This document shows positions 31,093 to 42,275 of a stretch of 64,000 bases of DNA, in pieces (within the stretch, counting starts at the first letter, position 1; each line of letters starts with the position of its first letter). Under the pieces are notes generated by a model. The model saw nothing but the letters and a program-made list of their open reading frames with translations. It did no database searches and was not told the DNA's origin. Where the stretch lies: positions 44,509,187-44,573,186 of the forward strand of contig NC_085867.1 in the NCBI RefSeq assembly GCF_034702125.1, given 5' to 3'. A program made the position numbers and the translations under genes. This DNA is from Engraulis encrasicolus. Lineage: Eukaryota; Chordata; Actinopteri; Clupeiformes; Engraulidae.

Positions 31093-31194
31093 TGTCACTG
31101 GAGGCTGGCCGGCTTGCACTGCTCCCCCCCTCCCTGCTCCCTCTTATATCCAGCATATAGTGCATGCGAAGCACCAGCCCTATAAGGCAAGATG
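31093..31194 (-). promoter_or_regulatory. Predicted promoter and non-coding exon 1 of the complete MYH gene
   Basis: On the minus strand GGATATAAGAG (TATA at 31143-31149) is followed by a GC-rich stretch ending AGTGACA|gtaagtct, a strong donor at 31092-31091. Exon 1 would run from about 31118 to 31093. A block at 31169-31194, 20 bp above the TATA, contains CCTTATAGGG, one base from a perfect CArG box (the SRF site used in muscle promoters), and matches the paralogue promoter at 22 of 26 bases. Downstream homology includes ttaaacattacc at about 31235 and 3555. The start site is inferred, with no transcript evidence. Confidence 0.7.
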
Positions 31195-31518
31195 TGACAT
31201 GATTTGATGCGCTTATGCCTATGTTTGGTGTACTTAAACATTACCCCCTTATCCACCTTTCCACTGACTGGTAATTGCAAATCGTTGATGCAATATCAAA
31301 AGTTTTCAAATGGCTTTTTTGTCGAGATTCATAACAAAAACCTTTGTAAAAATAAATACATAAATAAAATGCCGGATGTATATTTATAGATTATAAATTA
31401 TTTAAGCCTTTTAGGTCTGATTTGCTGTGAATTCGATGTAATATTAAGCTTGAAATGTTTTATGGTTTGTGAAACAGCTTGTCAACTCTGTCAACCTAGC
31501 ACCTTTTTTAAATTCGTC

Positions 31519-31620
31519 TTGAGAAAGTGTATGTCCATATGATTAGTTAGACTTGAGAAAGTGTATGTCCATATGATTAGTTAGACTTGAGAAAGTGAAT
31601 ATGTCCGTATGATTAGTTCT
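31519..31620. repeat. 34-bp tandem repeat, three copies
   Basis: The unit begins cttgagaaagtgtatgtcca and ends gattagttaga. The third copy has a 2-base insertion and ends gattagttct. Confidence 0.9.
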
Positions 31621-31744
31621 CTGAAGTCTATTTGTGCCTCACATGTCTAGCATCTGTGGTGTGATCCCTCTTTTGGTCTCTGATGGCGGGCCATGACAGC
31701 CCTTATAAATTGTAGAGCTTCTCTGCAGGGCTGTAGGGAAGGCG

Positions 31745-31745
<1 letters not shown>

Positions 31746-31830
<85 letters not shown>
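31746..31830. repeat. (GT)n microsatellite
   Basis: About 85 bp of GT, one of only two arrays here with GT rather than CA on the plus strand. Confidence 0.98.
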
Positions 31831-31832
<2 letters not shown>

Positions 31833-32121
31833 TAGAGTAACAGAGCCGGGGGGAGAGATATATTTCTGGCTATTAAACAGCCCCTCCCCCACCCCCCCTC
31901 TTGGCTTGCTCGGCACAGAGCCTTGATGAGTTCATAAACCTTGATTTGCCCATAAAACCTGATAGGGTGTCCGTTTACGCAAAGAAAAGTTCACCAAATC
32001 CTTCTACTGTACATTCGTGGTTTGTCAGTGTTGCCAGGCCCTGTCTGTCTGGCTGGCCTAAACGCTATCCGACTGTCACCACAGAATAACAGTGCAGCCA
32101 GTTAACATTTTAAAAGTGAGT

Positions 32122-32278
32122 CGTCGGCCCAGTTGTGGCTCTAACGGCTGGGCACTGGACTGCTACGCAGACGACCCGTGTTGGAGTCGACCCACGTCAT
32201 TTGCCCATCTTTCCCCGTCTCTTTCTCCAAACTCGAAAAATAAAGGTTAAAAAGCCCCCAAAAATATATGTATTAAGG
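32122..32278 (+). mobile_element. tRNA-derived SINE (family B)
   Basis: The head contains agttgtggctctaacggctg and a B-box-like cgtgttggagtcgaccc, followed by catctttccccgtctctttc and a 3' end aataaaggttaaaaagcccc. Confidence 0.7.
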
Positions 32279-32618
32279 GGAAGAAAGTTAAGAAAGTTGC
32301 CCTGCTGCCTTAAGTTTGTAAGTTAACTCAACTTAATTAAGTCTCGAGTTGAGTTAACTTATAAGCTTATAAACAGCAACTTGCGTTTTTATGTTTAACT
32401 GGCTGCAATGATTTACAGTGTGATTATGTGGCATACAGGGCATTGGCTGGGCTGTTTTTCCATCCCAGTGCCGTGCTGACTGTCATGCATACTGTACTGT
32501 TATAGTTTATGACTCCCGGACCAGATGCCTTATACATATCTACCATCAGACTCCACCACATAACTTCCATTAGCTTGACTGCTGTGACATTCACAGACAG
32601 TTTTACAAGGTAGACTCC

Positions 32619-34300
32619 CTCTGAAACAGGTGTGGGGAACCTCTGTCTCAAGGGACGTGTGCGGCCCTTGAGGTCGTTTTATCCGGCCCCCGATATGATT
32701 TTAATGTTGTGCAGCTTTACATGAAATATATTACATTACATTGCATTTGGCAGACACTTTATAACCAAATCGACTTTCAAAAGAGGACATAATTAAGCCA
32801 ACATCACAAGCAAATACCAAGTGCACAGGAGATATACAGAACAACAAGTGCAATTGCAAAGAGGGGTTCGTTTTTTAATTTTTTTTTAATAAAGAGGAAA
32901 TAACGAGTACACACACACACAAACACACACTCACAAACTAAACTAAACTAAACATCATGTCAGGAGTCTGCCCTGGGGCAAGGCCAGTTCAAGCATTAGT
33001 CTAGTAGATTCTCTCGAAAGAGGAATGTCTTTAGTTGTTTCTTGAAGGCTGCAAGAGATGTGCTTAGTCTTGCTGCCTCTGGGAGACTGTTCCACCACTT
33101 GGGTACCACAACGGAGAACAATCTTGACTGGGAGTACCTAGAGCGACTGGATGGCAGAGCCAGACGGCTTGTGCTGGATGAGCGCGGTTCTCTTCCAGTA
33201 ACATAAGGCGTTAGTAGGTCCTTCAGATAAGCTGGGGCCGTTCCTGTGATGGTTTTGTAGGTAAGGGTCAATGCCTTGTGCTTGATCCGGGCGGCGATCG
33301 GTAACCAGTGCAACTCAATAAATAGAGGAGTAACATGGGTCCTTTTGGGTTGATTGAATATCAACCGTGCCGCCGCATTCTGGATCATCTGCAGAGGTTT
33401 TAGCGCACAAGCAGGTAGACCTGTCATGAGTGAGTTGCAGTAGTCAACGCGGGACAGGACCGTGGCCTGGACCAGTCGTTGTGTAGAATATTGCGTCAGC
33501 ACAGGTCTGATATTCCGTACGTTGGACATCTGGATTCGACAGGTCCGGGTGACCGAGTTGATGTAGTTGGAGCATGACAGCTCATCATCAATCATGACGC
33601 CAAGGTTTTTGGCGACTTTGTTTGGGGTCACGATGGTGGAGCCTATCTTGAGGTTGATGTTGTGACTGAGCGGCTCTTTAGCTGGGATCACCAGGAGCTC
33701 TGTCTTGACCAGGTTCAGCTGTAAGTGGTGGTCCTTCATCCATGTTGACAAATCGGTGAGGCAGGCAGAGATGCGTTCTGAAACCGTGGTGTCCTCTGGA
33801 CGGAACGACAGGTACATCTGGGTGTCATCAGCATAGCAGTGGTAGGAGAACCCATGTGTTTGAATGACACGTCCCATGGAGGAGGTGTATATTGCAAACA
33901 GAAGGGGTCCCAGCACTGATCCTTGGGGTACACCTGTGGAGAGGGTGTGAGTCGTAGACAGCTTCCCTTGCCATGACACACTGAAGGTGCGTCCAGAAAG
34001 GTAGGAGTTGAACCATGAGTGGACAACGCCTGTGATTCCCATGGCTGTGAGTATCCTCAGGAGGATCATATTTTGTAAAGGATTCTTAGAAAATACATTT
34101 GCAATACAATTAAGTTATATTCAGGGGTCCTAGAGAAGGTGGGGACTGTTTTAAAGGTAACTGCCTTCAATATAGGCCTAAAGTGAAGGGGGAAATCCTG
34201 GTTTGTGTTCATAACACAGCCCTCGGAGGACTTTTACGGCCCTCGGATGAATTTGAAGTGGCCCCTTGAATGAAAAAGGTTCCCCTCCCCTGCTCTAAAA
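32619..34300. mobile_element. hAT-type MITE split by a nested L2-like LINE
   Basis: The left end CAGGTGTGGGGAACCTCTG and the right end, read inward, CAGGGGAGGGGAACCTTTTTC form TIRs. Flanks CTCTGAAA (32619-32626) and CTCTAAAA (34293-34300) are an 8-bp target duplication with one mismatch. The outer element's own sequence is about 32627-32724 and 34076-34292, containing gtgcggcccttgaggtcgtt and cggccctcggatgaatttga. A LINE occupies the middle. Confidence 0.85.
32725..34075 (-). mobile_element. 5'-truncated L2-like LINE (RT C-terminal part)
   Basis: An open frame from 34069 to 32996 (357 codons) encodes the palm and thumb of a non-LTR reverse transcriptase. It has GVPQGSVLGPLLF (motif B), YHCYADDTQMY with the catalytic YADD (motif C), HHLQLNLVKTELLVI, and the C-terminal signatures VDYCNSLMTGLP, QNAAARLIF, LHWLPI and WNSLPE. 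No in-frame stop is present, which suggests a fairly young copy. The endonuclease and RT fingers are missing, so it cannot move itself. The 3' region (32725-32995) includes (TTTAG)n and the catttggcagacactttata segment. The first Met is not a real start. It sits inside a hAT MITE. Confidence 0.85.
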
Positions 34301-34450
34301 TGTCTACACTAGACATGCTGCTGACCCTCGCGCTAGCCAAGCCAACAGAAAGGTGTTGTGGTTTAAAACAAGTCAATCCTGGGAATTATGTTTTACGTTA
34401 TCAGTGGTGGACAAGCCTCAAGAATCAAGGATGCATAGGCAATGCATAAT

Positions 34451-34554
<104 letters not shown>

Positions 34555-34696
34555 AGCAAGTACTGACTTTCATAATAAATTGACATTGGGCATACAGTAG
34601 GTGTACGGTACATGTGCAGGCTTCCAACATTGCATAGTGTCACAGGAATATGAGTGGGCCCAGGCCAATGAAACAGCTCAGACTTTTAACGTTTAA

Positions 34697-35095
34697 AGCA
34701 ATAGTCAACCCTTTTTGTATTTCGCACATTTGCAGTATTTCCAAGTATTACACATGAATCTGCATAACATTTTCTTCTCAGTGTATTCAGTAGGCTACTT
34801 AGATTGATATCATTAGCATAGCTTAGCATAACCACTGAAAGTAAATGGTACCATTAGCATTAAGCCACAAGTGATCACTGCATGGAATGAAATGGACATT
34901 TTGCACTGTACTGAATTAACCATTCATTTTAAAGTGCTTTAAACCATAAGTATATTTGGTTATGTTTGCTACACTGAATATGGCTATGTTGTCAAACTAG
35001 AAAGAAAAAGAGAAAAAATCCTATGTATTCCCATGTTTTACCAGGGCGTCACTACAGGTATGCAATTTCCTGAAATAAGGTGCAGTGTTCCTTCA
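34697..35095. mobile_element. Foldback-MITE relative (AGTCAACCC end)
   Basis: Begins caatagtcaaccctttttg and continues atttgcagtatttccaagta, related to 29471. The interior shares cattagcatagcttagcata and cattttgcact words with 54497. The right end is eroded near ttccttcaagg. Confidence 0.6.
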
Positions 35096-35159
35096 AGGTG
35101 AAGTAGTACGGTGTAGCTGCAATATGTATGTGTCAGAAAGTAAAGTAAAGTGCAAATGG

Positions 35160-35490
35160 CATCATGTTTGAAAATGTTCATGGGTTTTTCTTCAGTGTGT
35201 TGATGAGTCTGATGGCTTGTGGGAAGAAGCTAGCTGTCTCCCAGTCTTGTTGTGCGGCACCTCACCACACGCTGCAGTAGCTCCTCCCTTACCTGGCTTT
35301 CGCCATCTGGAACTATGGTCTCTGGTCGTCCTGAAGCACGTACAGTATGTGTATATGGCCATACGCTTAGCCCTCTGGTCGTCCTGAAGCACGTACAGTA
35401 GCCTATGTGTAACACCTACTGCTGCTCCACTCTATAGCTGCCTACTGCTGCTCCACTCTAGAGCTTCCAGCCTTCAGATGGACAAAGGAG
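35160..35490. mobile_element. Dispersed-repeat fragment with internal duplication
   Basis: tgttgatgagtctgatggct and tgtgggaagaagctagctgt resemble a common fish retroposon segment. Within it, ctctggtcgtcctgaagcac plus gtacagta is directly repeated (about 35320-35348 and 35373-35401), as is gcctactgctgctccactct. No function is seen. Confidence 0.45.
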
Positions 35491-35650
35491 TAGAGTAGAG
35501 TAGAGTAGAGTATCATATATCTATCCCAGGGGGAAATTAAGGTGTCAAGTAGCATACATCCATACATACATAAATACAGAAGACATTACACATAAGACAT
35601 TACACACATCCTCACACATACAGTATTAACCATATATACAGTAGCTCATT
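35490..35650. mobile_element. LINE/SINE 3' tail fragment with (GTAGA)n
   Basis: A pentamer run (gtaga)n is followed by tcccagggggaaattaaggt and repeated catacata. Similar short tails occur at about 30197-30280 and 4320-4400, suggesting one retroposon family. Confidence 0.5.
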
Positions 35651-35849
35651 CTTACATACATTCAGCTCAAGGCAGGTCTCTCACTCTTTCTCACACACAT
35701 ACACAACACCCCCCCCCCACACACACAGTTTTTTTTTTTTTAAGAGTTAAGAATAAAGTGCCCAGGAGTGTCAGAAGTCACTGTGCATAGTACAGTATCC
35801 ATTGTATTCTTGGAGTAAAGATGGGGTACCACAAGTCGCCCGCTGTGTT

Positions 35850-35911
35850 GCTCAACACACACACTCCCACCCACATACACTCTCACACACACACAGACAC
35901 ACACAGACAGA

Positions 35912-35954
<43 letters not shown>
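35850..35954. repeat. Imperfect (CA)n microsatellite
   Basis: CA with CACTC and CAGACA interruptions, then about 45 bp of pure CA. Confidence 0.95.
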
Positions 35955-35957
<3 letters not shown>

Positions 35958-36164
35958 TGGGCTGGGTTGCCATTGGGAGCTGCCAACTTCCACAACACAA
36001 TTTGGCGGTTTTTGAAAAGCATTTAGGCAGGATTTGGTCAGACACATCTGGCAACACTGCCCAGGTGGGCTTTCACGTCAGCGCATCCACGGCACTCTTC
36101 ATCCTCCTGAGTACTCAGGTGTCATTTAGCTAAGAATGAGGACTCCAGGCTCTTCTATTGGATG

Positions 36165-36330
36165 ATGAACCACTAGCCAGTATAATGTAATGAAATGTAA
36201 TGTAATGTAATGATTAACCACTCGCCAGTATAATGTAATGTAATGTAATGTAATGTAATGTAATGATTAACCACTAGCCAGTATAATGTAATGTAATGTA
36301 ATGTAATGTACTGATTAACCACTAGCCTAG
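36165..36330. repeat. Higher-order repeat with (ATGTA)n
   Basis: Four units of gattaaccactagccagtat, each followed by a variable run of aatgt pentamers. It probably grew out of a family A SINE tail. Confidence 0.85.
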
Positions 36331-36483
36331 CCAGATTGTTGGAATACTCCCTTGGTCCTGCTCCCCAGTTACTACTAAGTACTTATCCTGATCTACCCTC
36401 TCCAGAAGACTGCCTTGGTCTAAACGATGCCTTGTACTTTCTAGCATACCGTAGGCTCTGAGTCTGAGTTGCTGAAATGGCAC

Positions 36484-37204
36484 TAAAGGGTGGGTTATAC
36501 TTCCTTTCAGTGCCACGGAGTGAGCTTGTCCCAGCCATGATGCAGTTAATTTTGGTTTATGCCCTGTTTTGAAGCGCGGACTGCACGATGTCATTTCACG
36601 CTCAAACTGCCTTTAATACAAAGAGTAACCTAGACGTGTCGGTTGTTTTTTAGCTTCACAGAGTCGACGACAATGAAAATGAAACATTATATATTTATGT
36701 CACGTGCATTTTTGATCGCACTGGCAGCCAGCGCATAGTTTGGAACAAAGAAGTGGCTCATTTGTCGAGGATAGGTCGCACGAAGCGGAATGTTTCCTCG
36801 ACCTCGGAACACTGTTCAACTGTCCAAATAATTCGGCTCAATTCGAAACAGTGTCGTAACTTGCAAGCGCACGTGTTGTCTTTAGTTCGCGTAAATAAAT
36901 CAAACGACAAAGCACGGGCAACTTATTTAAGGAAGAGCTCACAGTCCGTAGACCGACGAAGGTTAGAACAAGGAAGTAGCTTGTTCTCTCGACTCGAGGA
37001 CAGAGCAGGCTGGTTGAGAGGACCAATCAGAGACCTATTTTCGCCCTTCACGCCGTCGCTGTCTGCATTATCCCTGCGTCGAGACACAATTTCGGGGAGG
37101 TGCTCCAGAGTACCTGCGTGATGGGGGGGCTTCACTCCGTTAACTGCGCGGCTCACTGCATCATGACGCAGGGACGCTGATCTCGAGGCATAAACCACCC
37201 TTAA
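36484..37204. mobile_element. Harbinger-like non-autonomous element (TAA duplication)
   Basis: The 715-bp element (36487-37201) begins AGGGTGGGTTATACTTCC and ends, reverse-complemented, AGGGTGGTTTATGCCTCG. It is flanked by TAA at 36484-36486 and 37202-37204. A 3-bp TWA duplication is typical of PIF/Harbinger or ISL2EU elements. The interior is unusually rich in CpG for this window. Its open frames resemble no protein I know. Confidence 0.7.
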
Positions 37205-37869
37205 GTGTTCTCTGTCTAGTATTTGTTTTGTGTGTTTCAGGTTGTTTGACATGACAAAACAAGCAGCGAAGGCGCTGCATCTGACCTGCTTTCATCTTCA
37301 TCCGTCCTTCATCTTCATTCATCTTCGTCTTCAGGCTGTGGTCTCCGGGTCAGTTCCCTGCACACGTCAGCAGGTACCAACACCACACAATAATGGGTAC
37401 CAACACCACACAATGCTGGTTCATTACACTGTTGGTTTGATTACATAGGGGTCAACAATTACTGAATGTGAATTACTTTTCGCTATTCACTCTGCTCAAG
37501 TAATCTACAGCTGTTTCACAAGTCCAACAAAAAACCCTAAAATTGGAAAGAAAACAAAAAACAATTTGCCTTTTTAACACATTGAATGTCAGGCTTTGTT
37601 TGGAATGTTATGGCTTGAGTGTTACCCAGTGCCAGCATTTTTTGACATTTTCTGAACAGCCAAAGAACTTTTTTGTTAGACCTACAGACACATCCAGGGC
37701 TTGTTTAAAAGCTGAGAATCTCAGCTTTCTATACATGACAATGGTATGCTCCTAGCTTCTTGCATTCCAAAGGTAGCAAGGGTCAGTTTAGCTAAAAATA
37801 GCAGTTTTTGTTATGTATGCAGTCTTTGACTGTCCTTTGAGGATCTAAATGTATTTTCACACCCCAGGC

Positions 37870-39680
37870 TTTTATGTGTTGTGCTGTTTTTCACTCCAAT
37901 CTTCCATTTTCACACTTAACTTAATGACAGCAAAACTCCTTGTCCTTCCCAGCGACAAATGCCCTCAGACGTTTTCTCAGTTAGCAAATGCAATGAATTT
38001 GCATCATTTTATAAAGGCAAGATTGATCAAATACATACAAACATAGGCTTACAGGTGCAAAAACTCAAAATTTTGATCAATGAAAAGATGAATCCTAACC
38101 TAATGACAACCTTAAGTCGACTTGACACTCTCAAGAAAACTGTGCAAAGTCTCATTTCCTGTACGTCTGATTTAGATATCCTTCCAACAGCTTTTTAAAA
38201 ATCTACTCTCCATCTTATATCAGATGAGGTGCTTCACATTATCAATACTTCATACAGACTGGAATGTTCCCCTCAGCCCTGAAGAAAGCAGTTATTAAAC
38301 CCCTTCTGAAAAAGAATAACATTGATGCCTCCGTCCTTAATTATTACAGACCCATGTCAAATCTACCATTCATTGGCTAAACAATTGAGAAAATAGTATT
38401 TAACCCATTAAGTGCCTTTGTGTAATGTAATAGCAGCCTCGATCAGTTTCAATCAGGCTTTCGTGCTAACCATATCACTGAAACAGCCCTCATTTAAGTT
38501 TTAAATGATATACACATTAACGCTGATGGTGGCAAATCATCAGTCTTGGTGCTTTTGGATCTTTGTGCGGTATTTGACACAGTCGACCACAGCATACTGC
38601 TGCATCGAATTGAACACTGGGTGGGTCTCTCGGGCAGTTATTGAGTGATTTAATTCCTACCCGCAACAAAGAAGTTTCTCTGTCACAATAGGGAGCCATA
38701 CCTCCTCACTGATGTATTGAACTGTGGGGTACCCCAGGGGTCCATTTTGGGGCCACTGCTTTTCAGCCTTTGTATGCTGGCTCCATTTCAAATTATGAAC
38801 AGAAACTTTGTTAACTACCATAGCTATGCGGATGACACACAACTCTACTTGGCCATGTCACCTAACACTCCTCTTCAATCGCGCTATGACTGTATTGACC
38901 AAGTAAACAACAAGATGTCAGAATTTTTTCTCCAATTGAACACAGACAAAACCGAGGTAATTGTATTTGTAACAAAGAAGGAAAGGGTCAAAATTGCCAC
39001 TTTGCATGAAACTAAAGGTTTTGAAGCAAAGGATACTGTGAAAAACCGTGGCGTCATTATCGATAGTGAACTACATTTTCACAGTCATGTGATAACCATT
39101 ACCAAGTCTGCATTCTATCATCTCAAAAACATTTCTAAAATTAGGGGTCTTATGTCTAAACAAGACTTAGAAAGACTAGTGCATGCATTCATTTCAAGTA
39201 AGCTAGACCACTGTAATATTTTATCTGTTATTCTTTTTTATCTCATCACATTTCAGTTAGCTGACGCTTTTATTCAGAGCGACTTACATTTTACTATTTT
39301 TCAGGTTATTGGTTACAGTCCCTGGAGCAATGTGGGGTTAGGTGCCTTGCTCAAGGGCACTTGATGCAAAGCCATGGATGCAGGTGTAGGGAGAGGTCAG
39401 GTGGGATTCGATCCTACAACCCTCAGATTCAAAGACCAACTCCCAGGCCACGGCTGCCCACAACTTACCTTCCTGTTTTACTTCTGCCTTTTTTATCTTG
39501 ACTTTATCTGCCTTTGTCTTCTTTTCCTGCACGCCTTGCGCGGCTATTGTTGTTATGCTTTTTGTCTTCTCTCTTTTTTGCATGGTTTTTATCTCTTTGT
39601 AAAGCACATGGAATTGCTTCCATGTATGAAATGTGCTTTAGAAATAAATTCCCCTGCCTTGCCTTGCCTTGCCTTGTCTT
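37870..39680 (+). mobile_element. Decayed L2/Rex-like LINE interrupted by a SINE
   Basis: Frameshifted pieces of ORF2 in order: CNEFASFYKGKIDQI (about 37990), a block encoding MFPSALKKAVIKPLLKK (about 38260), DLCAVFDTVDHSILLHRI (about 38560), and an open frame 38717-39364 with GVPQGSILGPLLFSL, YHSYADDTQLYL, LQLNTDKTEVIVF and SKLDHCN. The protein is cut at about 39240 by a minus-strand SINE. The LINE 3' end resumes at about 39470 with tctttgtaaagcacatgg, tgtgctttagaaataaa and a (CTTGC)n tail to 39680. Multiple stops and frameshifts mean it is inactive. Confidence 0.8.
39241..39465 (-). mobile_element. tRNA-derived SINE (family A) nested in the LINE
   Basis: On the minus strand: head gcagccgtggcctgggagtt, B-box-like gttgtaggatcgaatcccac, body ccatggctttgcatcaag, gcaaggcacctaaccccaca, ttgctccagggactgtaacc, and 3' end tcgctctgaataaaagcgtc plus agctaact. 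It lacks the (ATGTA)n tail. Confidence 0.8.
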
Positions 39681-40204
39681 CTGTATGTTTACAAGTAGCA
39701 AAGTTATAGGACAGCATGTTTTGATTCTATAACTCAGGAGACTTGACGACGTGATCAGGAAGTGCATGATTTGATAGGCCACTTTGCTGTAATAACACTG
39801 TCTTGAGATAACAGTAAAATCGTGTTTATACAACGTCAACGCATGGGGAGTAAAAATGTGTTTTTATGTGACATGTGTTAAGTCAGCCATAAAATGATTC
39901 CCCTTTCCCCTAGAGATTGGTTTAGGCAAGTGGTTTGTTTAATTTGTTTATTCTCCAAAACTTGTTATGACTTATTAAGTAAAAGTCTCATGCCAAGTGA
40001 AACTTGTCCACGTACTATAATGGTAGGCAGTGAACATAAAAATAATGATTGTCATTTTAACGTCCAAGGACATAAATAAGAGGGGAGGTGCAGGCCGCTT
40101 TAGTCCCCCCATATAATATAATATTTGACCTCAGTGGCTCACCAGTAGCATCCCGCCATATCCTGTTACGCGCCTCCCTTCTCACCATGGGCCTACTGGA
40201 GCAG

Positions 40205-40405
40205 AAAGGCTAAGAGAAGCTTGTATACTTACTCTACAGAGAAGCTTGTATACTTACTCTAAAGAGAAACTTGTATACTTACTCTACAGAGAAACTTGTA
40301 TACTTACTCTACAGATAAGCTTGTATACTAACTCTACAGATAAACTTGTATACTTACTCTAAAGTCAGTTTCAGAAGCTTGTATACTTACTCTAAAGTCA
40401 GTTTC
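40205..40405. repeat. 25-bp minisatellite
   Basis: About seven copies of a unit with core cttgtatacttactctacag. Later copies are joined to aagtcagtttcag. Confidence 0.92.
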
Positions 40406-40469
40406 AATTTATACTAAAGTCAGTGTCAGCTTATATATGCCTACTTACAGTACACTAAAGTCGGTTTTA

Positions 40470-40690
40470 CACTGTAAAACATTGCAGCCAGTCAAACGTA
40501 AAAAAGTTAGTTGCCCCTGCTGCCTTAAATTTGTACATTTACTCAACTTGAAAAGGCCTTGAGTTGAGTTAAGCCTTGAGTTGAGTTAACTCACAAACTT
40601 AAGGCAGCAGGGCAACTTACCTTTTTACATTTAAGTAACTTGCGATGTTTTGCAGTTTACTTTCACTAAAGTCAGTTTAAGACTCGTGTC
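40470..40690. repeat. Imperfect inverted repeat
   Basis: cactgtaaaacattgcagcc, aaaaagttagttgcccctgc and tgccttaaatttgtac on the left are mirrored by caaacttaaggcagcagggc, aacttacctttttac and cgatgttttgcagttt on the right, around a tgagttgagttaa core. A related palindromic segment is at 32285-32400. It looks like a MITE of about 200 bp. Confidence 0.65.
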
Positions 40691-41158
40691 AAGGATGTTG
40701 CACAAGGTAGTGACAATGTAAATATCAGTGAAATCTTCAGCTTTGTTTCAGACATGTGAAAGTTAATTCAAGACATGTAAAGTTAATTTAAGAACATTTA
40801 AGGTTAAACAGTTTAGCCTTGATTTAACAATGATCTAGGAAAAACACAGTTCAACTATTAATAAAATCCCCATTTCTTTTTTTATTCTTGCGTTTCAGCT
40901 TCTTTGCCACACTTTAAGCTACTGCTCATGAATTAACACTTAGCTTTTCACCTCATGTCACAGAGTTGAAAACTCAGTGTCCCTATGCCTCAAACACATG
41001 AGTCTTCACTAGCTTTGGCTGGCCTTTAGGCTCGGGTGCTGGATTTCAGCCCTGCGATTTCATGCTCATTCCTGATTTATAAATACTTTAATGTCACATT
41101 GGTAAAATTGTAGCGGTGGCTTGGGTGACAGAGGGGAAGGGACCATAGGGCAATACAC

Positions 41159-41287
<129 letters not shown>

Positions 41288-41380
41288 ACAGAGGGAGCGT
41301 CTTCAGTGCTTTGGCACACAGAGTCCTGAGGGCTTGGGAGCGGAGGGGCTTTACTCAACAACACCTCAGCCAAGCTCTTG

Positions 41381-41480
41381 GGCAGTCATGGGAAAGCGGT
41401 TAGGGCCTCAGACTTGTAGTCCAAAGGTTGCTGGTTCGACTCCTGACCCGCCAGGTTGGTGGGGATAGTCATCAACCAGG
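41381..41480 (+). mobile_element. tRNA-derived SINE head (family C)
   Basis: Contains gggcagtcatgggaaagcgg, ttagggcctcagacttgtag, then caaaggttgctggttcgact and cctgacccgccaggttggtg. The longer copy at 57949 matches closely. Confidence 0.75.
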
Positions 41481-41494
41481 TGGGGGTGGGGGGG

Positions 41495-41662
41495 TCTGTT
41501 GTGGCTCAGTTCACTTGCTCACCCATGTTTGGGCATGCCATGTGAACCCAGGTTCAAGTCCGGCCTGGGTCGTGTCCCAGCTCTGCACCATCTCTCTCTC
41601 CCACTCTCTTCCTGTTGTGCTGTCGACTCTCCATCATGAAAGACACAAAACGGCCTAAAAAA
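41495..41662 (+). mobile_element. tRNA-derived SINE (family B)
   Basis: The head contains ctgttgtggctcagttcact and a B-box-like aggttcaagtccggcc, then ctgcaccatctctctctccc, cttcctgttgtgctgtcgac and a 3' acacaaaacggcctaaaaaa end. Confidence 0.75.
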
Positions 41663-41922
41663 GATTACCCTGAGAGTTCTTTAGAAGCCCACATTAGATT
41701 ACCCTGAGGGTTCTTTAGAAGCCCACATTAGATTATCCTGAGGGTTCTTTAGAAGCCCACATTAGATTATCCTGAGGGTTCTTTAGAAGCCCACATTAGA
41801 TTATCCTGAGGGTTCTTTAGAAGCCCACATTAGATTACCCTGAGAGTTCTTTAGAAGCCCACATTAGATTACCCTGAGGGTTCTTTAGAAGCCCACATTA
41901 GATTACCCTGAGGGTTCTTTCA
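41663..41922. repeat. 34-bp minisatellite, about 8 copies
   Basis: Highly uniform units with core ccctgagggttctttagaag and cccacattagatta. It starts directly at the 3' end of the preceding SINE. Confidence 0.96.
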
Positions 41923-42005
41923 GGAGTCCTTCAGTTGCCGCTGTGGAGGAGTCCGTAAGGCCCATAAGGCCGTTTGCATACTAGGGCGGTAAAGCGTCGC
42001 CTAAG

Positions 42006-42275
42006 ACCCGTAAGGCAGGGGTGTCAAACTCAAATTCATTGAGGACCAAAATCAAAATCTGGAAACAGCTCACACTCATACGCAACACAATATGTGCAGG
42101 CACATTTGAACCACCATACTATATGAGTGTGTGTGAAATTTAACTATGAGTATTAAGCGGCGCTTGCACACACAATTTTAGCCCATTTTCTAAAATATAA
42201 ATTAAGTTTGGCCCACGACTCTATTACGGATTAAATGTTTTGGCCCTTAGTGAAATATAATTGGATTACATGCTC
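42006..42275. mobile_element. hAT-type MITE remnant
   Basis: Begins caggggtgtcaaactcaaat, a common fish hAT MITE end, and contains cacaattttagcccattttc and aagtttggcccacgac. The matching right end is not recognisable. Confidence 0.5.

Noticed and set aside
32996..34069. 357-residue open frame with YADD as a host gene
   Set aside because: It is the C-terminal part of a LINE reverse transcriptase; the 5' part is missing and it sits inside a MITE.
36753..37252. Open frames of 109-122 residues in the CpG-rich region
   Set aside because: They lie inside a TAA-flanked inverted-repeat element and resemble no transposase or host protein. They are probably chance frames in GC-richer DNA.
41663..41922. 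CRISPR-like array
   Set aside because: The 34-bp units are contiguous with no unique spacers, in a vertebrate genome. It is a minisatellite. The same applies to the arrays at 53890, 59523 and 62888.
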